The position numbers and the translations under genes are program-made. Shown piece by piece: positions 37,146 through 46,900 of a stretch of DNA of 64,000 bases (position 1 is the stretch's first letter; each line of letters starts with the position of its first letter). Under the pieces are notes generated by a model. The model saw nothing but the letters and a program-made list of their open reading frames with translations, searched no databases and was not told the origin of the DNA. Origin of the DNA: Pectobacterium polaris (lineage in GTDB: Bacteria > Pseudomonadota > Gammaproteobacteria > Enterobacterales > Enterobacteriaceae); assembly GCF_002307355.1 (NCBI RefSeq), contig NZ_CP017481.1, forward strand, positions 3,782,001-3,846,000, given 5' to 3'.

Positions 37146-38690
37146 TTAAGACAGCGGTGTCGTTGCCATCGCCACAATGGTTCGAATGCCTTCCAGATAG
37201 TTACCGAGGCGTAAATTCTCATCAAAACTATGCTGATTATTATCGGCATTCACCAGAGGAACGATGACGTAAGGCACTTTCAATACGCTGACCGCGCCGC
37301 TCATCGGCAGCGTCCCGCCCATCATACGATTCTTCTCCGGTGCGATGCCGCGTGGTGCGGTTGTAGTCGCCACTGCCCAGTGCCCCAGTGGGGAATCGAT
37401 CTCAGTTCTGGCCGCATAGGCGCTGCTCGGATAGGCCGTCAGGCTAAGGGAAATCAGATGCGGATACTGCTCGCGTTCGGCCTGCGTAGGCGTTTCACCG
37501 GCAATGATATGAAAGCCTTTGCTGGCGATATACTGGCGTAACAGCGCATACATATCATCCGGCGGCGTCTCGGGCACGGTGCGAATATTCACGCTGGCCG
37601 TCGCGGTTGACGGAATGGCGTTCGAGGCTTTTTTGCCCGTGTCGCCCGCTTTAATGCCGAGAATATCCAGCGAAGGATATTGCACCGCCTCTGCCGCATT
37701 GCTGGCAACCTTCTCTAACTGAGCAACACCAAAGCGTTTCTCCAGCGCGCCAGCGGGTGGCGCGGTCTCTGCGACTTGTTTTTTATCGCTCTCGCTAAGC
37801 GTGACTCGGTCATAGTAACCGGGGATCGTGACCTTACCGTCTGCATCTTTCATGCTGGCCAACAGCGTAGCCAGATTTTGCACCGGATTGGGAATGACAT
37901 TGCCATAACCGCCGCTGTGCGCCGCCGCGTTCGCACCGAAAACCGTCATATCGATCTGGATTGACCCACGATTGCCAAAGTTGATGCCAGGGTGATTGCT
38001 GGATGGCATTGCGCCGTCATAAATCACCATGCCGTCACTTTTCAGTAGCGTCAGATTGTCGGCCATCACCGTCGTCAGGCCGGGCGAGCCTTTTTCCTCT
38101 TCGGAATCCAGCAGCACTTTGATATTGACCGCAGGTTCAACGCCTTTATCTTTCATTGCGTCCATAGCGGCGAGAAACATCACGATCGGCCCTTTATCAT
38201 CGGCCGATGCTCGGGCAAAGAGGCGCCATTCTGGATTGATATCCCCTTTCAGAAGACGTGACTCAGGCAGCGTCTGCCATTTGCCCGCAGCGTCTTTTTC
38301 TTTCAGCACGGGCTGCCACGGCGGCGTTTGCCATTCGGCCGGATTCACAGGCTGTCCGTCAAAATGCATGTAGAACAAGATGGTTTTACGATCGGCTTTT
38401 GGCGTGCCCAGCTCAGCATAAACAAGCGGCTTATCACCATTTGCAAGCTTTTTCGTGGTGAAACCGCGCTTCTGAAAAGCCTTTTCCAGCCAGTCGGCAT
38501 TGCGCTGGATATCCGCAGGCACAGCGGCATCATTTGGCAACATGAGTAATTCGAGATATTCAGGGAAGCTGTGTTGCGCGTAACGTTCAGCATCGGCGGG
38601 TGCCAGTACCAGCTGTGCGCTGGCAGGTAAGCAGAGAATGGCTGCCGACAGCGACAGGGCCGCCAGCGTCAATTTTTTACCGGGAATCAT
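37146..38690 (-). CDS. Exported M20-family metallopeptidase
   Basis: A 514-residue secreted zinc peptidase with signal peptide (about 1-26, ending ASAQ). M20 metal-site motifs are visible: YMHFDGQPV (His and Asp), RASADDKGPIVMF (bridging Asp) and LDSEEEKGSPGL (catalytic Glu-Glu). A dimerisation domain follows, and the last His-containing motif is near NNQHSFDEN. Such enzymes trim dipeptides or N-acylated amino acids; the substrate cannot be told. It lies between tyrR and ycjF, which are adjacent in E. coli, so it is an insertion or a loss in the other lineage. It may feed peptide-derived amino acids, but no link to TyrR is proven. Confidence 0.88.
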   Translation of the reverse strand: MIPGKKLTLAALSLSAAILCLPASAQLVLAPADAERYAQHSFPEYLELLMLPNDAAVPADIQRNADWLEKAFQKRGFTTKKLANGDKPLVYAELGTPKADRKTILFYMHFDGQPVNPAEWQTPPWQPVLKEKDAAGKWQTLPESRLLKGDINPEWRLFARASADDKGPIVMFLAAMDAMKDKGVEPAVNIKVLLDSEEEKGSPGLTTVMADNLTLLKSDGMVIYDGAMPSSNHPGINFGNRGSIQIDMTVFGANAAAHSGGYGNVIPNPVQNLATLLASMKDADGKVTIPGYYDRVTLSESDKKQVAETAPPAGALEKRFGVAQLEKVASNAAEAVQYPSLDILGIKAGDTGKKASNAIPSTATASVNIRTVPETPPDDMYALLRQYIASKGFHIIAGETPTQAEREQYPHLISLSLTAYPSSAYAARTEIDSPLGHWAVATTTAPRGIAPEKNRMMGGTLPMSGAVSVLKVPYVIVPLVNADNNQHSFDENLRLGNYLEGIRTIVAMATTPLS

Positions 38691-38813
38691 AAAAACGTCC
38701 TGTTATACAGAAATGAGGAGTTTTTATCCTACACACGATTCTGTAACAACGGTACTGTCTGCCGAAGTAGCACGCGGCTTGTGCCGCATTTCCCCATTAA
38801 GCAACGATAAAAC

Positions 38814-38842
38814 GACGATGGCACACTGCCTGCACCATCGTC
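38814..38842 (-). terminator. Terminator after ycjF
   Basis: GACGATGG (38814-38821) pairs with CCATCGTC (38835-38842). On the minus strand it is followed by GTTTTATCG, a short T-run, eight bases beyond the ycjF stop. Confidence 0.6.
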
Positions 38843-38849
38843 TTCGGCC

Positions 38850-39893
38850 CTAACGCCCTTTTTGCAGCGTTTCTTTCACCTGACTAATCAGTTCGCGGCG
38901 GAAATCACCGAGGCGCGGTTTGTCATCCAGCCACGGCAGCGGGCGGCACAGTTCCATCGCTTTGATACCCAAGCGCGCGGTCAGCAACCCTGCTCCAATG
39001 CCCTGTGCAGCGCGAGTTGATAGCCGCGCGGCAAGATCCTGCGACATCCAGTCCATGCCAATTTCCCGCACCAGCTCCGATGCGCCGGCAAACGCGATAT
39101 TGACCAGCACCAGCCGAAACAGGCGAATGCGGCTGAAATAGCCAAGTTCGATGCCGTACAGCGCGGCAATACGGTTAATCAACCGCAGGTTGCGCCAGGC
39201 GATAAATGCCATATCCACCAGCGCCAGCGGGCTGACGGCGATCATCAAGGTGGATTCCGCCGCCGAGCGGCTAATTTCACGCCGCGCCTGCGTGTCCAGT
39301 ACAGGCTGAACCAGACGCGCATAAAGCTCCAGCACTTCGCGGTCGTTGTGGGTTTCATGCAGCGAAGCCTGCCAACGCTGTATCGCCGGATGGCCACTAT
39401 CCAGCCCCGCCTGTCGCGCCAGCTTTTCACAGAATTCGCGCCCGCGCCCCACGCCGTGGCTATGTAACAGATCGCGGGCCACGTCGCGCTCTTCCGCACG
39501 TTCCCGCAAGCGATAGAGCCGCCGCCACTCGACGGCCAGCGAGCCGACGCCCGCTGCTACAATCAGGCTGCCTGCGGTAATGCCGCCCAGTGCGATCCAG
39601 TCCTGCTGTACCCAGGCGGTATGCAGCGACTGCACGCCCTGCGCCAGCGCGCTAACACCAAACAGCCCGATTCCTGCCATCACCATACGCCGCCACAGGC
39701 TCCGCTTTGGTCGCAGCGCCGCGCTGATCGCCTCTTCCGCCGCGCCTTCTTCCGGTACTTCTTCTTCGCGGCTGATCGGGGAAAACGGCGTGCCGCTCTG
39801 CTCGTCAAACGCCAACCCGGCACGCAGCTGCGGCTGTGGCTCTTGCGGTGAAACGTCATCGAACGTGACGCGAGGTTTCAGTGGTTCGCTCAT
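38850..39893 (-). CDS. ycjF: Inner-membrane protein YcjF (DUF697 family)
   Basis: A 347-residue protein with an acidic cytoplasmic N-terminus, two adjacent membrane helices (about 70-90 and 100-120, [20 protein letters not shown]) and a C-terminal DUF697 domain with further hydrophobic helices. It is translationally coupled to ycjX (ATGA overlap at 39890-39893). In E. coli ycjXF are part of the Psp stress regulon. The exact function is unknown; a membrane-stress role with the YcjX GTPase-like protein is likely. Here the pair is cut off from psp by the CDI island. Confidence 0.93.
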   Translation of the reverse strand: MSEPLKPRVTFDDVSPQEPQPQLRAGLAFDEQSGTPFSPISREEEVPEEGAAEEAISAALRPKRSLWRRMVMAGIGLFGVSALAQGVQSLHTAWVQQDWIALGGITAGSLIVAAGVGSLAVEWRRLYRLRERAEERDVARDLLHSHGVGRGREFCEKLARQAGLDSGHPAIQRWQASLHETHNDREVLELYARLVQPVLDTQARREISRSAAESTLMIAVSPLALVDMAFIAWRNLRLINRIAALYGIELGYFSRIRLFRLVLVNIAFAGASELVREIGMDWMSQDLAARLSTRAAQGIGAGLLTARLGIKAMELCRPLPWLDDKPRLGDFRRELISQVKETLQKGR

Positions 39894-41287
39894 CGCAATT
39901 TATCCTTTAACAGAAAGTCCATGACCGTATCCAACCGGATATGCGGCAACGGCGTGTCTACCGTCATTTCTCGCGGACGAAATTGATCGAAATGGAAGCC
40001 CTGCGTTTGCCAGAATGCCGCACCCGGTAAACGCGCGGGCACTTCACCGGGGTAGACCGTCAGCGGCTGACCGTCGCTGAGCCGATGCCCTTTCAGCGCC
40101 GGAATTTTCTGGCCCTGATGATCGACCACCCCGCTCTGCGTTGACTGGATCGACGCAATGCCTTCACAGCGCATATCGATGCCTTCAAACGCCGCGTTCT
40201 GCCACGCTTCCTGCACCAGTTGCTGAAGCAACGACACCAGATTGGCGTGCTGGTCGGCGGTAATGTGATCCGCTTTACTCGCCGCAAACATCAGCTTGTC
40301 GATGCAAGGCGAGAACAAACGCCGGAACAGCGTGCGCTTCCCGTAATGAAAACTTTGCATCAGTTGGGTCAGCGCCAGCCGCATATCGTTAAACGCATGA
40401 ATTCCGCTATTGAGCGGTTGCAGGCAATCGACCAGAACAATCTGCCGGTCGAAGCGTACGAAGTGATCCTTATAAAATCCTTTGACGACCGACTGACAGT
40501 AATAGTCAAAACGCTTGCGCAGCATGCCGATGTTGGTTTTCTCATCCGCCTGCGCCAGTTTGGCTTCACCGATCTGATTCACCTGCGGCCAAGGGAAGAA
40601 TTGCAGCACCGGTGCGCCCGCCAGATCGCCCGGCAGCACAAATCGACCCGGTTGAATAAAGTGCAGCCCTTCCTGCTTGCAGCGGTGCAGATAGTCAGTG
40701 TAAGCCTGCGCCACTTCGGCAAGCTGATTTTCATCCGCCGGGGCCAGTGGGTCGACTTTCTCACACAGCGCCAGCCAGGGTTTGGCCCACTCGGTGCGCC
40801 CCCCTTGCAGCAAGCCGCTCATCTGCTGTGACCAGCTCAAATAGGTCTGCTCCAGCAGCGGCAGATCCAGCAGCCATTCGCCGGGGTAATCGACAATTTC
40901 CAGATAGAGCGTCGAGGTGTCTTTGAAATGACGCAGCAGCGAATCCTTGGAACGATAGCGCAGCGCCAGACGAATCTCACTCACGCCGCGCGTCGGCGTC
41001 GGCCAAGCCGGCGGGGAACCATACAGCGCGGCCATGCCTTCATCATAGGCGAAGCGCGGCACGCCCAAATCGCGCTGCGGCACACGCTTCACCCCCAGCA
41101 GACGCTCTTCGCGCACAGGGGAAAACATCGGCAAATGGGCACCGCTGTGGGTGTTCAATAATTGATTAACGAACGCGGTGATAAACGCGGTTTTGCCACT
41201 GCGGCTCAACCCAGTGACGGCAATCCGCAGGTGGCGATCTACGCCGCGATTGACCAGAGAGTTAATTTCGTTCTGTAGTCGACTCAT
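39890..41287 (-). CDS. ycjX: YcjX-family P-loop protein (DUF463)
   Basis: From the ATG at 41287 ([20 protein letters not shown]) it has 465 residues, exactly the length of E. coli YcjX. The frame is open further upstream (41425), and an ATG at 41299 sits only two bases from AAAGGAG. The P-loop reads [10 protein letters not shown] near residue 24-33; [11 protein letters not shown] and [17 protein letters not shown] are conserved. It is a phage-shock-regulon GTPase-like protein coupled with YcjF. As the psp genes lie 12 kb away behind the CDI island, it needs its own promoter in the gap before 41287. Confidence 0.94.
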   Translation of the reverse strand: MSRLQNEINSLVNRGVDRHLRIAVTGLSRSGKTAFITAFVNQLLNTHSGAHLPMFSPVREERLLGVKRVPQRDLGVPRFAYDEGMAALYGSPPAWPTPTRGVSEIRLALRYRSKDSLLRHFKDTSTLYLEIVDYPGEWLLDLPLLEQTYLSWSQQMSGLLQGGRTEWAKPWLALCEKVDPLAPADENQLAEVAQAYTDYLHRCKQEGLHFIQPGRFVLPGDLAGAPVLQFFPWPQVNQIGEAKLAQADEKTNIGMLRKRFDYYCQSVVKGFYKDHFVRFDRQIVLVDCLQPLNSGIHAFNDMRLALTQLMQSFHYGKRTLFRRLFSPCIDKLMFAASKADHITADQHANLVSLLQQLVQEAWQNAAFEGIDMRCEGIASIQSTQSGVVDHQGQKIPALKGHRLSDGQPLTVYPGEVPARLPGAAFWQTQGFHFDQFRPREMTVDTPLPHIRLDTVMDFLLKDKLR

Positions 41288-41626
41288 CGAATGAACCATC
41301 ACTCCTTTGGTTGGGAGATATATGTAGTTGAGAACTGTATGTCGTTGAGAACCATATATCGCTGAGAGAGATATCGTATCAATATAATAAAATCCGACAA
41401 ACGCCTCACGCCAACATAAGTTCAACCACGCTCACCTATCTCATACCGTATTTTTACCGCCAAAATGTAAAGAAACGATAATTTTAAGACAACTCTTAGC
41501 AAGCAATAAGACAACTCTTAGCAAACAAATTGTTAACGTATACAACCTGAAATTGTACCAAGTAACCAATTGTTTCTGGAAACGAATGGTGTCCCAATAA
41601 CAATTAATAATTCAGGTTAATTCATT
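41288..41626. other. Divergent regulatory region between ycjX and the CDI operon
   Basis: The 339-base AT-rich gap holds the ycjX leader (41288-41430) and, from about 41460, the promoter side of the CDI operon, including a 22-bp tandem repeat at 41485-41528. No gene is seen. Confidence 0.65.
41485..41528 (+). repeat. Two tandem 22-bp repeats with internal dyad, operator candidate
   Basis: TAAGACAACTCTTAGCAA occurs at 41485-41502 and again at 41507-41524. With the spacers gcaa/acaa the unit is 22 bases with one difference, about two helical turns. Each copy contains the inverted repeat TAAGA-N4-TCTTA. It sits about 100 bases before cdiB, so a regulator could bind both copies on one DNA face. 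Confidence 0.7.
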
Positions 41627-43363
41627 ATGCTACGGAATGCGTCATTCACTGACGGGTATCAATCTGCGCGTCTCAGCCAACTTGCGCTCTTTATTTTATT
41701 GACCACCTCAGCAAGCAGCTGGGCGGCAGATAATAATCTGACGTCTGCACCGGACCGGGTGGATGAACAGCTGAATATCAACCAGCAGGATCGCCAGCGT
41801 GCGATTCAGCAGCAATTAGCGCCACAAACGCCCGATGTGCGTTTGCAGCCCCCCTCTTCATTCTTTACTAATCTGCAATTTCATCAGGAAAAACAGTGCT
41901 TTATGCTGTATCACATTATCCTAACCGGCAAAGAAGATTTTCCTTCCTGGCTGCGTATCCCGCTGCAACAGCTGGCCGATCAGGGTAAAGGTCAGTGCCT
42001 GGGAGCTCAGGGTGTCAACCTGCTGATGAGCGCACTGCAAAACCGTCTGATCGACCATGGCTACGTCACCGCGCGCGTGATGGCGCCGCCGCAGAACCTG
42101 AAAACTGGCACCCTGCATATCACCCTGATTCCAGGCAAAACGCGCCAAATCGAATTGACCAAAGAGAGCGATCGCTACGTGAGCCTCTGGAGCGCCATGC
42201 CAGCGCGTGAAGGCGAACTGCTGGATCTGCGTGATATCGAACAGGGACTGGAAAACCTGCAGCGCGTGCCAACCGTACAGGCAGAAATGGCGATTGTTCC
42301 AGGCGAACAGCCAGGCGAAAGCGACATTGACGTGACCTGGAAACAGGAAAAAATGTGGCGTCTCGGTGCGACGCTCGATGACTCTGGCACCGAAACCACC
42401 GGTCGTTATCAAGGCGGCCTGACGCTGTATATCGATAACCCCTTCGCGCTCAGCGATCTGTTCTACATTTCCGGCAACCATGACCTGGAATCCGGCAGCG
42501 AAAAAGGCAGCAAGAACTACATGCTGCACTACTCTGTGCCGTTCGGTTACTGGATGGCAGGCGTCACCGCCAGCGGCTACGACTACAACCAGAATGTAGC
42601 GGGCGCGTATGAAGATTACAACTACAGCGGCAACAGCAAAAACCTTAACTTCCAACTGAGCCGGGTGCTGTACCGCAGCGGCAGTCAGAAAACCTCGATG
42701 AGCTATGAAATTCTGACGCGCGAATCACAGAACTTCGTCAACGATACCGAAGTGGATGTGCAGCGGCGTAAAACCAGCGCCTGGCGTCTGGGCCTGCAGC
42801 ACCGCCACTACTTCGGCGCCACCACGCTTGATGCCGCAGTAAGCTATCAGCGCGGCACTCGCTGGTTCGGCGCGATTCCGGCGCAGGAAGAGTATTTCGA
42901 TGAAGGCACAGCACTGGCGAAAATTATCCAACTCAATGCCCAGTTGGATATGCCGTTTACAATAGGAAACCAGACCTTCCGGTATAACCTCCAGTATCTG
43001 CGCCAGATCAACCACACCAAACTAACGCCTCAAGATCAACTGTCGATTGGTAACCGTTGGACCGTGCGCGGCTTCGACGGTGAACGCACCCTGACGGCCG
43101 ACCGCGGCTGGTTCATACGCAACGATCTGGCCTGGCGCACGCCGCTGCCCAACCAGGAACTGTATCTCGGCGCTGACTACGGTGAAGTTGACGGCACGCG
43201 TGATTACCTCATCGGAAAACATCTGGCAGGCGGCGTCCTTGGTCTGCGCGGCAACGCCTTTAACACGGGCTACGACCTGTTTGTCGGTGTGCCGTTCTCC
43301 AAACCGGAAGGCTTCCACACTAGCCCTGTCACCCTCGGTTTTAACCTCAGTTGGCAGTATTAA
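41627..43363 (+). CDS. cdiB: Two-partner-secretion outer-membrane transporter (CdiB/HecB type)
   Basis: A 578-residue FhaC/ShlB-family protein. A signal peptide (about 1-33, ending SSWA) and an N-terminal plug helix region rich in Gln/Arg lead to two POTRA domains (about 75-220) and a C-terminal 16-strand barrel. The barrel carries the conserved lid motif near [13 protein letters not shown] WTVRGFDGE and ends in aromatic WQY, as BAM substrates do. It exports the adjacent CdiA across the outer membrane. It heads an apparent operon: the acyltransferase starts 11 bases after its stop. The HecB name in Dickeya/Pectobacterium describes the same family. Confidence 0.93.
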   Translation: MLRNASFTDGYQSARLSQLALFILLTTSASSWAADNNLTSAPDRVDEQLNINQQDRQRAIQQQLAPQTPDVRLQPPSSFFTNLQFHQEKQCFMLYHIILTGKEDFPSWLRIPLQQLADQGKGQCLGAQGVNLLMSALQNRLIDHGYVTARVMAPPQNLKTGTLHITLIPGKTRQIELTKESDRYVSLWSAMPAREGELLDLRDIEQGLENLQRVPTVQAEMAIVPGEQPGESDIDVTWKQEKMWRLGATLDDSGTETTGRYQGGLTLYIDNPFALSDLFYISGNHDLESGSEKGSKNYMLHYSVPFGYWMAGVTASGYDYNQNVAGAYEDYNYSGNSKNLNFQLSRVLYRSGSQKTSMSYEILTRESQNFVNDTEVDVQRRKTSAWRLGLQHRHYFGATTLDAAVSYQRGTRWFGAIPAQEEYFDEGTALAKIIQLNAQLDMPFTIGNQTFRYNLQYLRQINHTKLTPQDQLSIGNRWTVRGFDGERTLTADRGWFIRNDLAWRTPLPNQELYLGADYGEVDGTRDYLIGKHLAGGVLGLRGNAFNTGYDLFVGVPFSKPEGFHTSPVTLGFNLSWQY

Positions 43364-43374
43364 GGAGGCGCGTG

Positions 43375-43890
43375 ATGAAAATACCTGTTAATGGCTATCA
43401 GTTAACCGCCCCGCTGCTCGGCGGCCAGTTCAGCGAAGCGGAAGCGCTTGGCGCGGCAGTCTGGCTGTGGATGCATTCGGCACAGCACCGCGATATTCCG
43501 CTCAGTGTTCTGCCGACGCTGCTGTTGCCCGCCATCAAACATCAACAGTTTGTTATCGCCAGCCGCGATGACAAGCCGATGTTTTTCCTCAGTTGGGCGT
43601 GGATGGATGAAGAAGCGGAACAACGCTACCTCACTGGCCCCGGCATCCTCGTGCAGCCACAGGACTGGACCAGCGGCGACCGTCTGTGGTTCCGCGACTG
43701 GGTCGCGCCCTTCGGCGATCAGCAGGCGTTTCGCCGCATCGTCGGCGGCACGCTGTTTCCCCATTTATGTGGCCGTGCGCTGTACCACAAAGGGGCGGAA
43801 CGCGGACAACGGGTACTACAATTCCGTGGCGATGACGTCACCCAACAACAATTCAGACTCTGGCAGCAGAACACGCCGCTGGTTGCTTAA
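43375..43890 (+). CDS. cdiC: HlyC-like toxin-activating lysine acyltransferase (CdiC type)
   Basis: A 171-residue cytoplasmic protein from the ATG at 43375 (TAAGGAGG seven bases upstream). It matches the HlyC/CdiC family: ALGAAVWLWMHSAQHRDIPLSVL contains the catalytic His, and LWFRDWVAPFGD contains the catalytic Asp with the hallmark APFG. HlyC-type enzymes use acyl-ACP to acylate internal lysines of a toxin. In CDI loci ordered B-C-A-I the enzyme is thought to modify CdiA before export and raise its inhibition activity. Its position between transporter and effector fits that. A gene symbol is used by context. Confidence 0.88.
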   Translation: MKIPVNGYQLTAPLLGGQFSEAEALGAAVWLWMHSAQHRDIPLSVLPTLLLPAIKHQQFVIASRDDKPMFFLSWAWMDEEAEQRYLTGPGILVQPQDWTSGDRLWFRDWVAPFGDQQAFRRIVGGTLFPHLCGRALYHKGAERGQRVLQFRGDDVTQQQFRLWQQNTPLVA

Positions 43891-43917
43891 CATCACTTTT
43901 AGCAGGGATAACTTTTC

Positions 43918-46900
43918 GTGAACAAGAACCTCTATCGCGTCATTTTCAACAAGGCTCGCGGCCTGTTAATCGTGGTTTCCGAAATCAACCGCGGCCAGGG
44001 CAAAAGTGGCGCAAACGGCGTCGGCCATACGCTGAGCCAGCTGATTGGTCGGATGAAGCCCACCGCTTTCCTGACCATGACCGCACTCGGCCTGGTCACG
44101 CTCGCGCCACAGGTGATGGCGGCCGGGATTGTCGCCGACAAGAGCGCACCGGGCGGGCAGCAACCGAATGTGATGCAGAGCGCCAACGGCACGCCGCAGG
44201 TCAATATCCAGACGCCAAGCGCTGGTGGCGTATCGCACAACAAATACACCCAGTTCGACGTCGATAATAAAGGCGCGATTCTGAATAACTCCCACAAGCA
44301 GGTACAGACCCAACTGGGCGGCTGGGTGGCGAGTAACCCATGGCTGGCAAAAGGCGAAGCCAAAATTATTCTTAACGAAGTCAATTCGCGTGACCCAAGC
44401 AAGCTGAATGGCTACGTCGAAGTCGCAGGCCGTAAGGCGCAGGTAGTGATTGCTAACCCGGCGGGCATCAGCTGCGACGGCTGTGGCTTTATTAATGCCA
44501 ACCGCGCCACCCTGACCACCGGCACACCGCAAATCACCAACGGTGAACTGCGCGGCTACCGTGTGGGCAGCGGTGAGATCGTGGTTGAAGGCGCTGGCAT
44601 GGACAGCAGCCGGCAGGACTACACCGATCTGATTGCCCGCACTGTGAAAGTGAATGCCGGTATCTGGGCGAAAGATGTGACCGTCACCACCGGTAAAAAC
44701 GAAGTGGCCGCCGATAACAATAAGGTTGTCGATAACAACAGCGCTACCGCCAGCAGTGCAGCGGAGAGCGACAGCAGCGACGTCAAGCCGACACTGGCGA
44801 TCGACGTAGCCCAACTGGGCGGCATGTATGCCGGTAAAATCCGTCTGGTGGCGACAGAGCAAGGGGTCGGCGTCAGCAACAAAGGCACACTCGGCACGCA
44901 GGCGGGTGATATCACCATTAACGCTAATGGCGATATCGTTAACAGCGGCACCGTCAATGCCGGACAGGATCTGCTGCTGGGCGGTAAAAAAGTCGATAAC
45001 AGCGGCACCCTGTTTGCCCAGCGCGACCACAGCACCACCGCCAGCGACGAGGTGATCAACAGCGGCCTGATCGCCGCCAAAGGCAACACCCATGTGCGCG
45101 GCGCCACCATCCGCAACAGCAAAGGCGCGGCCATTGCCGCTGGGATGAAAACCGATGGCACGCTGGCCAACAGCGGCAATCTGACACTCGCCAGCGACGG
45201 CAAACTGACCAGTCAGGGCCAGGCGCTGGCCGGTGGCAATCTGAACGCCAGCGCCAGCCAGATTGATCTCAGTGGCAGCGATACCGCCGCGCATCACGCC
45301 ACGCTGACCAGCAGCAGCGATATCATCACCGACGACGCGCAGCTGCTGGCAAGTGGCGATTTGAAACTCTCAGCGGCCGGTAAACTCAGCAACGATCGCG
45401 GCGTGATTAACGCCAATGCGCTACAGGTCAGTACGCCGGTTATCAGCAACCGTGGCGGCCAGTTACTGCAAAGCGGCGACCACGATCTGCAACTCAGCAG
45501 CGACAGCATTGATAACCAGAATGGCCGCATCGCCGCCAACGCCAAAAAATTCAGCGTGCAGAGCGCCAGCCTGAATAACCAGAGCGGCACCATCATGGCG
45601 GCCGGTTCCGGCTCGCTGGATGTTGCGGCCAGCAGTGAACTGAATAACCAGAACGGTACGCTAGCCGCCGCCAGCGATCTGACCATCGCCACGCCGGTGC
45701 TGAACAACAACCTGGGGCAAATCTCCGCCAATAAACAGCTGACGCTCGATCAGCAAAACAGCAGCGCCCTCTCCCGCGCCGCAGCCACCAACAGCGATCT
45801 GCGTATCAGCAATGAAGGTGGTCGTCTGGTGGCGGGTCAGCAGTTGATCTTCCGCGGTCGCGAGATTAACGGCAGCGGTGAAATTCTGTCGCTTGGCGAT
45901 ATGGATCTCAGCTTCGCGGACGGCTTCAGTAACAACAATAAAACGCTGGCAAATGGCGATCTGACGCTGAACGTCAATAACAGCTTGATTAACAATGCGC
46001 TGCTTGGCGCAGGCGGTAAACTGAATGTGCAGGCCAGTAACATCGACAACCAGCCCACAGGCGAACTGAGCGCGCAGCAGACCACGCTGAACGCCAGCGA
46101 TACGCTGAGCAACCGTGGCCTGATCGACGGCGTACTGACCCGCATCAATGCCAGCACCATCAACAATATCGGTACCGGTCGTATTTATGGTGACGGCCTG
46201 GCGATCAACGCCGCGACACTGAATAACCTGGCGGAAAATAACAGCAGCGCCACCATTGCGGCGCGTCAGCGTCTCGATCTGGGTGTCGGCACGCTGAACA
46301 ACCATACTCATTCCCTGATCTACAGCGGTGGCGATCTGGCTATCGGTGGCAATCTCGATGAAAACGGTGTGGCCAGCGGCAAAGCGGGCGACCTTAACAA
46401 CCACAGTGCCACAATAGAGTCTGTCGGCAATATGGCGCTCAGCTTCACCGCGCTGAACAATATCAACGACAATTTTGTAACCCGCTTCGTACAGCTGTCA
46501 GAGAAGCAGAAAAATGAGTATATGGTGGTCGACCTGAATAATGGCGTTCACTATAGCCCTGACGACTACAACATCAGTTTCTACAAAAATGAAGTGCGTC
46601 ATATCTGTATTGAAGGTGTGGTGTGCGGTCGTGACCACTATTATCAGTACAGCTATACCGAAACGGTGCGCGAAGAACAGATCGCACAGAGCGATCCGGC
46701 GAAAATTATCGCGGGCGGCCAGATCTCACTCGCCGGCGATAAGCTGCTGAACGACAAGAGCCAGATTATTGCTGGCGGCAGCCTGCTGACCGCCGTCAAA
46801 GAACTGGTGAACACCGAAGTCACCGGTCAGAAACTGACGGAAAAAGTCGGCCAGGTGATTGAGTGGGATCGTATTCATAAGAAAGGCACCGACAGCCAGA

